From positions 1 to 57,480 of the forward strand of contig DYOQ01000012.1 in NCBI GenBank assembly GCA_020720455.1: a stretch of 57,480 bases of DNA, given 5' to 3'. The notes under the pieces are model-generated. The model was not told the DNA's origin, searched no databases, and saw only the letters and a list, made by a program, of their open reading frames with translations. This document shows, piece by piece, positions 52,208 through 57,480 of the stretch. Made by a program: the position numbers and the translations under genes. Within the stretch, counting starts at the first letter, position 1; the number at the start of each line of letters is the position of its first letter. This DNA is from Bdellovibrio sp. (GTDB lineage: Bacteria > Bdellovibrionota > Bacteriovoracia > Bacteriovoracales > Bacteriovoracaceae).

Positions 52208-54336
52208 TGGCCGGATATGTTCTTTGTATAACAGGTGGAAAGGGTGGGGTCGGCAAGTCCTTGTTAGCTGCTAATCTCGCTTTTGCGTATGCTCAAGAGG
52301 CAAATGTAAAGACGCTTCTTCTGGATTTTGATATGAAAGCGTGTGGTGATCAAGATTTGATTCTTGGTATGAAGTCTAAAAAATCCTTAAAGGATGTTTC
52401 AGAATTTAGTGGATCTATAGATAGTAGAACTATTGTTCAGTTTGTCGGCACTCTTCAAAATGTTTCTTATATTGGAATGCCTGATAATGCAACGTCGGTA
52501 GGTAGCATTAACGAAGAGGCAGTTGGAAAACTTCTTAAAGCGGCACCAAATATTTTTCAGCTCACTATAATAGATTGTGGAAGTGAATTAAATCCTCTTG
52601 CAGTAAAAGCGATGAGTTTTGCTACTGCGATATTTCTTGTTGTAACTCCAGATATTCTTGCAATAAATCAGACAAAAAGAATGTATAGCGAACTTGTGAC
52701 AATGCTTTTTCCAAAAGAGATGATCCATGTTGTATTTAATCAGGCCGTAAAAGCTCATCCTGTTACGCCTGAAACGGTTACTAAGTCTATCGGTAGACCA
52801 ATTATTGGAATTATTGCGAGAGATGATGAAAGTACATCAGTGGCCTTAAGCCGTTCGAAGCCAGCGATACTGATTGCTAAAAATGGGGCATATACTAAAG
52901 GGGTTGTAGATCTTGTTCGAAAGATAGTTCAAAAAAATGTTTTTAAAGCTTTGGCCCAAGTTAATAGACCAGCAGCTATTGGCACAAAAGAGCAAGGGTC
53001 TTCTTTAGGTGGCACAAGTAAGACTGGGACCAAAGGCGGATTTTCTCCATGGGTTGATTTAAAATCTAGAATTCATAAGTCACTAGTAGAGGAGATGGAT
53101 TTAAATAAAGAAGATGATAAGGATCCTAAAGCAAAATTAATTTTGAGAGAGAAGACTAAAAAAATGGTCGTTGAACTTTTAAACAAAGAGGATACAAAGG
53201 GAGTTTTAAACGGCCGAGAAGATATGAATCAGATCGTAAAAGAGATTTTAGATGAGGCGATCGCTCTTGGGCCACTAGAAGATTTGCTCGCAGATAAATC
53301 AGTTTCAGAAATTATGGTCAATGGCCCATATAATATATTTTTTGAGCGTGAAGGAAAATTAAGAAAAAGTGATGTTGTTTTCACAAATGATAAACAGGTC
53401 TTACATGTTATAGAAAGAATAGTTTCTCCAATTGGCCGTAGAATAGATGAAAAGACACCGTATGTTGATGCAAGACTTCCGAATGGATCGAGAGTACACG
53501 CGGTTATACCTCCCTGCTCGCTTGATGGTTGCACAATCACTATAAGAAAATTCCCTGAAAATAGATTGACCTATAAAGATATTGTTGCTTTTGGGTCAAT
53601 GACTCAAGCGATGGCAGATTTTATGAGGATTACTGTTGAGGCCCATCGAAATATTGTTATCAGTGGTGGTACGGGTTCTGGTAAAACTACTTTGATTAAT
53701 ATGCTTGGCAGTTTTATTCCTGCTAATGAGCGAATTATTACTTGCGAAGATTCAGCAGAACTTGATCTTCCTCAAGATCACGTTGTTAGACTCGAAACGA
53801 AACCTCCTACACTTGAAGGTGATGGAGAAGTGAGTATTAGATTATTAGTTAAGCAGACGCTAAGAATGAGACCGGATAGAATTATCGTTGGTGAGTGTAG
53901 AGGTGGTGAGGCCCTTGATATGTTACAAGCAATGGGAACTGGTCATGATGGCTCAATGACGACAGTTCACTCCAATAGTCCTAGAGAGTGTATTGGAAGA
54001 CTTGAAACACTTGTTCAGTACGCTGAAGCAGGAATCAGTCCTAAGGCAATAAGAGAGATGATTGCAGCAGCTATTCATATGATTATACAACAATCAAGGC
54101 TTGATGATGGATCAAGAAAAATCATGTTTATAACTGAACTAGGCGGGATGCAGGGTGATGTTGTTATTTTGCAAGATATTTTTACATATGAACAACAAGG
54201 GATTGATAAAAAAGGGAAGATTTTTGGTAAGTTTATGGCAACCGGTTTTATTCCTAAGTTTATAGAGACATTAGAGAGAAGGGGTTACAAGGTGCCTCGT
54301 GGGCTTTTTGCTAACGAAGGGCCAGTAAAAGTGTAA
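52207..54336 (+). CDS. cpaF: CpaE/TadZ-CpaF/TadA fusion ATPase of the Tad pilus
   Basis: A 709-residue protein joining two normally separate Tad proteins. Residues about 1-245 are a MinD/ParA-type ATPase with deviant Walker A GGKGGVGKS (10-18) and the Asp of LLLDFDMKACG, as in CpaE/TadZ, the localisation factor. A Gly/Ser/Lys linker spans about 255-330. Residues about 340-690 are the secretion ATPase CpaF/TadA: Walker A GGTGSGKT (487-494), IITCEDSAEL, and the Walker B region RPDRIIVGECRGGEALD near 555-571, then TGHDGSMTTVHSNS. The typical CpaE receiver domain at the N-terminus is absent. No stop or frameshift interrupts it. Confidence 0.93.
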   Translation: MAGYVLCITGGKGGVGKSLLAANLAFAYAQEANVKTLLLDFDMKACGDQDLILGMKSKKSLKDVSEFSGSIDSRTIVQFVGTLQNVSYIGMPDNATSVGSINEEAVGKLLKAAPNIFQLTIIDCGSELNPLAVKAMSFATAIFLVVTPDILAINQTKRMYSELVTMLFPKEMIHVVFNQAVKAHPVTPETVTKSIGRPIIGIIARDDESTSVALSRSKPAILIAKNGAYTKGVVDLVRKIVQKNVFKALAQVNRPAAIGTKEQGSSLGGTSKTGTKGGFSPWVDLKSRIHKSLVEEMDLNKEDDKDPKAKLILREKTKKMVVELLNKEDTKGVLNGREDMNQIVKEILDEAIALGPLEDLLADKSVSEIMVNGPYNIFFEREGKLRKSDVVFTNDKQVLHVIERIVSPIGRRIDEKTPYVDARLPNGSRVHAVIPPCSLDGCTITIRKFPENRLTYKDIVAFGSMTQAMADFMRITVEAHRNIVISGGTGSGKTTLINMLGSFIPANERIITCEDSAELDLPQDHVVRLETKPPTLEGDGEVSIRLLVKQTLRMRPDRIIVGECRGGEALDMLQAMGTGHDGSMTTVHSNSPRECIGRLETLVQYAEAGISPKAIREMIAAAIHMIIQQSRLDDGSRKIMFITELGGMQGDVVILQDIFTYEQQGIDKKGKIFGKFMATGFIPKFIETLERRGYKVPRGLFANEGPVKV

Positions 54337-54342
54337 GCATAG

Positions 54343-55239
54343 ATGACTGAAATAATAGTACAACTTGGAATAAGCAAATATATGATAGTGGGTATCATAG
54401 GATTGGTTTTTTTCTTTATGTCTATTAGATATGTGAATAGACTTTTTGATTGGTTTGAAAGACAGACATTTTCTACGCGAAATTATATTTTAGAGAAAAT
54501 GGAACTTCTTTTTTGGGATATTCCTGAACAGAAAGTTAGCTATTTTTTAATCGCTGTTTCTCTGGGGCTTGGATTTTTTACTCTGGGGTTGTTTCTGTTA
54601 ATTGGGAGATGGGGAATTGGGCTTATTTTGTCAACGGTCGTTGTCATTATTGGATGGAAATTGCCACGTTATCTAATTGATTATTTTATCTATAGGCGGA
54701 TTCAGCAGTATCAGAATCAGATGGTAGATGGGCTTACACTTTTAGCAAATGGATTAAGAGCAGGTTTGTCTGTCCCTCAGTCAATAGGAATGGTTGTTGA
54801 GGAGTTGCCCAACCCAATTGCTCAGGAATTTTCACTTATACTTCAACAAAATCGTATCGGAGTTCCTCTCGAAGAGTGCATGGAGGGGCTTGTAAAAAGA
54901 ATTCCAACTGAGGATAACAGTATGTTTGTCTCTAGTGTGAATATTCTTCGAGAGACGGGCGGTAATCTTGCGGAGACATTTGATACTATTGTGGAGGTTA
55001 TTAGGGAGAGAATTAGACTTAAGCAGAAAATAGATACCTATGTGGCCCAGGGGATGTTTCAAGGAATTGTTATTGCGATAATACCATACGCTATTGGCCT
55101 AATGTATTATATTCAAGATCCAAATACGATGAAGGTAATGTTTACTCATCCTCTAGGAATTACGGCGACATTTGCTGCGATATTTCTTGATGCTGTTGGT
55201 ATGATGATTATTTTGAAAATAGTTAGGATTAAGGTATGA
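54343..55239 (+). CDS. tadB: Tad inner-membrane platform protein TadB
   Basis: A 298-residue T2SS-F-domain membrane protein: hydrophobic segments at about 13-29, 65-105 and 240-297, with the cytoplasmic F domain (DGLTLLANGLRAGLSVPQSI, then VNILRETGGNLAETFD) at about 127-220. It pairs with TadC to form the platform that the CpaF ATPase drives. It starts 6 bp after the fusion gene. No tadC follows; the next gene is unrelated. Confidence 0.9.
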   Translation: MTEIIVQLGISKYMIVGIIGLVFFFMSIRYVNRLFDWFERQTFSTRNYILEKMELLFWDIPEQKVSYFLIAVSLGLGFFTLGLFLLIGRWGIGLILSTVVVIIGWKLPRYLIDYFIYRRIQQYQNQMVDGLTLLANGLRAGLSVPQSIGMVVEELPNPIAQEFSLILQQNRIGVPLEECMEGLVKRIPTEDNSMFVSSVNILRETGGNLAETFDTIVEVIRERIRLKQKIDTYVAQGMFQGIVIAIIPYAIGLMYYIQDPNTMKVMFTHPLGITATFAAIFLDAVGMMIILKIVRIKV

Positions 55240-55329
55240 TTTGCCTAAGTAAAAAATTGCTGGAGAGTTATTTAAAGTAATTGTAAAATAAACCGACAGG
55301 ACTTGAGTTGCTTGTCAAAGGAAAGAAGT

Positions 55330-56958
55330 ATGAAAATTTTGACGTTTATAATTGCATTTACAGTTTGTACTGTATCTTATGCTGGTGTTAATTTAAAAAA
55401 TGGTGATTTTTATATTAATTATACTGACATTATTGTTCCAGGTGGCGGACAGGATTTGATGATAGTGAGAACATACAACTCAAAATCTGCTTACAATGGT
55501 TGGTTTGGTGTTGGCTGGGGTAGTGATTATGAGACGTATCTAAAACCTTCTCCTGATGGGACGGTTATTGTTTATGAAAATGGTGGTGGTGCAAAATCGT
55601 GGTTTTCACCTAAAGAGCCAATGGATCCAGTTGCTGGTGCTAAGTTGATAGTTGAAAAGATGAGAGAGGGAAATTATCGTTTAGACGGAAAGGCCGCTGA
55701 AGAGATGGTTAATAAACTTGCTCAAAACTCAGAATTGAGAATGGTGTATGCAAATAAATTTAACATAAGTGGTTCTGTTCCTGTTGGTACAGTTATGTAT
55801 TCACACCGAAAGGGGATGCAAGAATTAAGACGAACTCAAGAGGGTTATGAAAGAATACTTGCTGATGACACTACTAAAGAATATTTTAATGAAGATGGAA
55901 AGCTTGTTAAAATTTTTCAAGTAAAAGAAGGGTACAGTGTCAATTTTGAATATAAAGGCACAAAATTGGTATCTATTAAAGATTCCCAATCGAAGCAGCT
56001 CTTTTTTGAATGGTCACCAAGTGGCCATATTGAGTCGATCTGGTCTGCGGGTGATAAAAAAGTTGTCTATAAATATAATGGGGACGATCTAATAGATTCG
56101 ATAGATATGTCGACAAATCATTATGCGTATGAGTACGACACAAACCACAATTTAACAAAAATAAAATATGATGATGGTTCTTCAAAAGAGATCACTTATG
56201 ATCAAAAGAATATGTTCGTTACTGGAGTAAAGGAAAGAGGCGGTGATTGGACGAATTATAAGTATGATTCAAATCCAAAAAATCCTGATCTAAACTACTG
56301 GACGACTGTTACAAAAAATATTGGTGTGACAAAAGAGGTAAGCAAGTACGAATACGAAATAAAAATTAAGCCGGATGGTAGTAGATACAACCATAGAATT
56401 TTAACAGAGCTTAATGGTGTAAAGACAGAAACAATCTATTCAGAATGTTGTTCTTTACCAATAAAAATTACTAAAGGTAAACATATTACTAATTTTGAGT
56501 ACAATAAGAGAGGGTTGTTAACTAAAAAGACTTCAACAACTGGAGAGTATGTTGAGCTAGAGTACCACCCAACGCTTAATAAAATTACACGAGTTGTAAA
56601 TCATAACGGGTGGACAGTGTTTAAGTATGATAAAGTCGGTAATTTATCATCAGCAAATAACAGCAGTGGACAGAAAGTTATGCTAGTATACGATCACAAG
56701 AGTCGTATTACAAAAATGATGAGTGAAGAAAAAGATGAAAAGAGTAAAAAGACCCTCGCATTTGAGTACAACGGCCTTGGTAAGCCTAGTGAAATTACAA
56801 TGAATGGTGTTGGAAAAATCAATGTCTCATACGATAATTATGGTGAGATTAAAAAAGTTGATTCGAGCGCAGGACATAAGATGGCACTACAAGTGACAAT
56901 GGCGTTCCAGTCACTGTTATCTATTGTTAAACCTGCTGGTGTTGATTTGAATATGTAA
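55330..56958 (+). CDS. Secreted YD-repeat (RHS-like) protein
   Basis: A 542-residue exported protein from the ATG at 55330, with AAGGAA upstream; an earlier in-frame TTG is rejected. It has a signal peptide MKILTFIIAFTVCTVSYA. Residues about 20-75 match the N-terminal RHS domain (VNLKNGDFYINYTDIIVPGG, LMIVRTYNSKS, GWFGVGWGSDYE). From about 190 to 490 there are YD-type repeats (YAYEYDTNHNLTKIKYDDGS; FEYNKRGLLTKKTS). There is no toxin domain or RHS core-cleavage motif at the end. A surface or adhesive role alongside the pilus is inference. Confidence 0.8.
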   Translation: MKILTFIIAFTVCTVSYAGVNLKNGDFYINYTDIIVPGGGQDLMIVRTYNSKSAYNGWFGVGWGSDYETYLKPSPDGTVIVYENGGGAKSWFSPKEPMDPVAGAKLIVEKMREGNYRLDGKAAEEMVNKLAQNSELRMVYANKFNISGSVPVGTVMYSHRKGMQELRRTQEGYERILADDTTKEYFNEDGKLVKIFQVKEGYSVNFEYKGTKLVSIKDSQSKQLFFEWSPSGHIESIWSAGDKKVVYKYNGDDLIDSIDMSTNHYAYEYDTNHNLTKIKYDDGSSKEITYDQKNMFVTGVKERGGDWTNYKYDSNPKNPDLNYWTTVTKNIGVTKEVSKYEYEIKIKPDGSRYNHRILTELNGVKTETIYSECCSLPIKITKGKHITNFEYNKRGLLTKKTSTTGEYVELEYHPTLNKITRVVNHNGWTVFKYDKVGNLSSANNSSGQKVMLVYDHKSRITKMMSEEKDEKSKKTLAFEYNGLGKPSEITMNGVGKINVSYDNYGEIKKVDSSAGHKMALQVTMAFQSLLSIVKPAGVDLNM

Positions 56959-56981
56959 AAGTTTAAGCATTGGAGAAAAGA

Positions 56982-57335
56982 ATGAAACTATTAATGGTGC
57001 TTGTTATGTCGTTAGGGTTGGTTGTCTCTGTTGTTGCGTCTGATGATAATACTATTCAAAAGTGTACAGATGATGAGAAAACAGAATGTCTCAAAAGCGA
57101 AGCTCCGCCGTGCAATGAGTGTATCTGTAGAGAGGAAGAAGTTCTTAAGAGAGACATGCCTGAGTGCCGTGGAAAGTTTGATAGGGACTGTGTAGATAAG
57201 TGTATTCAGAAAAAGAGTGTTACAGGTGCAAGAAATGATATAAAAAATTGTGAAAGTGTAGCTAATGGAAGCGCTCAAGAAAAACTTAATAAAGAAAAAC
57301 CTAATACTGAAGGCAAAGGGGTTAGCCCCGAGTAG
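56982..57335 (+). CDS. Small Cys-rich secreted hypothetical protein
   Basis: A 117-residue protein not recognised, from the ATG at 56982 with GGAG upstream; a TTG at 56970 is rejected. The signal peptide MKLLMVLVMSLGLVVSVVAS is followed by a cluster of nine or so cysteines (CTDDEKTEC; PCNECIC; DRDCVDKC), then a polar Lys/Asn/Glu tail. It starts 23 bp after the YD-repeat gene and is probably cotranscribed with it. Confidence 0.65.
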   Translation: MKLLMVLVMSLGLVVSVVASDDNTIQKCTDDEKTECLKSEAPPCNECICREEEVLKRDMPECRGKFDRDCVDKCIQKKSVTGARNDIKNCESVANGSAQEKLNKEKPNTEGKGVSPE

Positions 57336-57399
57336 GGCCCTCTCTATCAGATTAGTGCATCTCCCTAATATTGCATAACTATCTTAGTACTCATTAATA

Positions 57400-57416
57400 T
57401 TTCGTCCCGGACGAAA
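57400..57416. other. Perfect 17-bp dyad near the right edge
   Basis: TTTCGTCC-C-GGACGAAA reads the same on both strands apart from the central base. It lies 65 bp after the Cys-rich gene in AT-rich DNA. On the plus strand it is followed by A, not T, so it is a poor terminator; an operator or a bidirectional structure is possible. The final 60 bp hold no gene I can see. Confidence 0.4.
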
Positions 57417-57480
57417 AAACCCTTGCGGTAGCTTTAGAGTTTTTTGCAAAAAAATCAAGTATAAAAAATATTTTCATTCA

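Noticed and set aside
55330-56958. RHS toxin or polymorphic toxin system with immunity gene
   Set aside because: No RHS core cleavage motif, no C-terminal toxin domain, and the next gene is an exported Cys-rich protein, not a cytosolic immunity-like protein.

Overview
The window is AT-rich, densely packed bacterial DNA. It most resembles a Bdellovibrionota genome, probably from the marine Bacteriovoracaceae/Halobacteriovorax side. That assignment is inference. It rests on low GC, a large Gly-rich collagen-like secreted protein, short flagellins without outer domains, a Tad pilus cluster with an ATPase fusion, S14 of the zinc type, and an S10 region without tuf. No rRNA, tRNA, insertion sequence, phage gene or CRISPR array was seen.

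Region 1 (1-2.9 kb) holds one large secreted Gly-X-X repeat protein. Region 2 (3.0-32.4 kb) is an almost unbroken plus-strand run of core information genes: secE-nusG-rplK-rplA-rplJ-rplL-rpoB-rpoC, then rpsL-rpsG-fusA, then the S10, spc and alpha operons through rplQ, including secY, adk, infA, rpmJ and rpoA. rpmD and rpmJ are present as very short genes. tuf is missing between fusA and rpsJ, and map is missing between adk and infA. The rpsJ gene has its own good sigma70-type promoter. Control elements are visible: a probable L10 leader ahead of rplJ, a strong hairpin-T tract between rplL and rpoB, a perfect hairpin between rpoC and rpsL, a terminator just before fusA, and paired hairpins between rpsJ and rplC.

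Region 3 (32.4-43.3 kb) is mixed housekeeping and accessory DNA. It holds a TlpA/ResA-like thioredoxin riding on the alpha operon, recA-recX with a hairpin between them, pgpA, an orphan protein that looks like a diverged RelA/SpoT synthetase domain, an alpha/beta hydrolase paired with an FHA-like protein, greA with a Cys-rich partner and a secreted protein, a UbiB/AarF-family protein, a trypsin-like secreted protease and a GNAT-type acetyltransferase.

Region 4 (43.3-47.2 kb) holds two tandem short flagellins, the first behind a sigma28-type promoter and the second behind a five-codon upstream ORF. A sugar-nucleotide reductase-like gene and an unknown gene follow. On the minus strand at about 46981-47163 there is an RNA gene that I identify as 6S RNA (ssrS) by its promoter, closing stem and conserved core.

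Region 5 (47.4-57.5 kb) is a Tad (tight adherence, type IVc pilus) locus: Flp pilin, prepilin peptidase, four further small prepilin-like proteins, CpaB/RcpC, CpaC/RcpA secretin, a single polypeptide joining the CpaE/TadZ MinD-like ATPase to the CpaF/TadA secretion ATPase, and TadB. TadC does not follow. Instead there are a secreted YD-repeat (RHS-like) protein and a small Cys-rich secreted protein. The points most worth following up are the CpaE-CpaF fusion with its family of prepilin-like proteins, the RelA-like orphan, the 6S RNA, and the RNA switches around the ribosomal operons.
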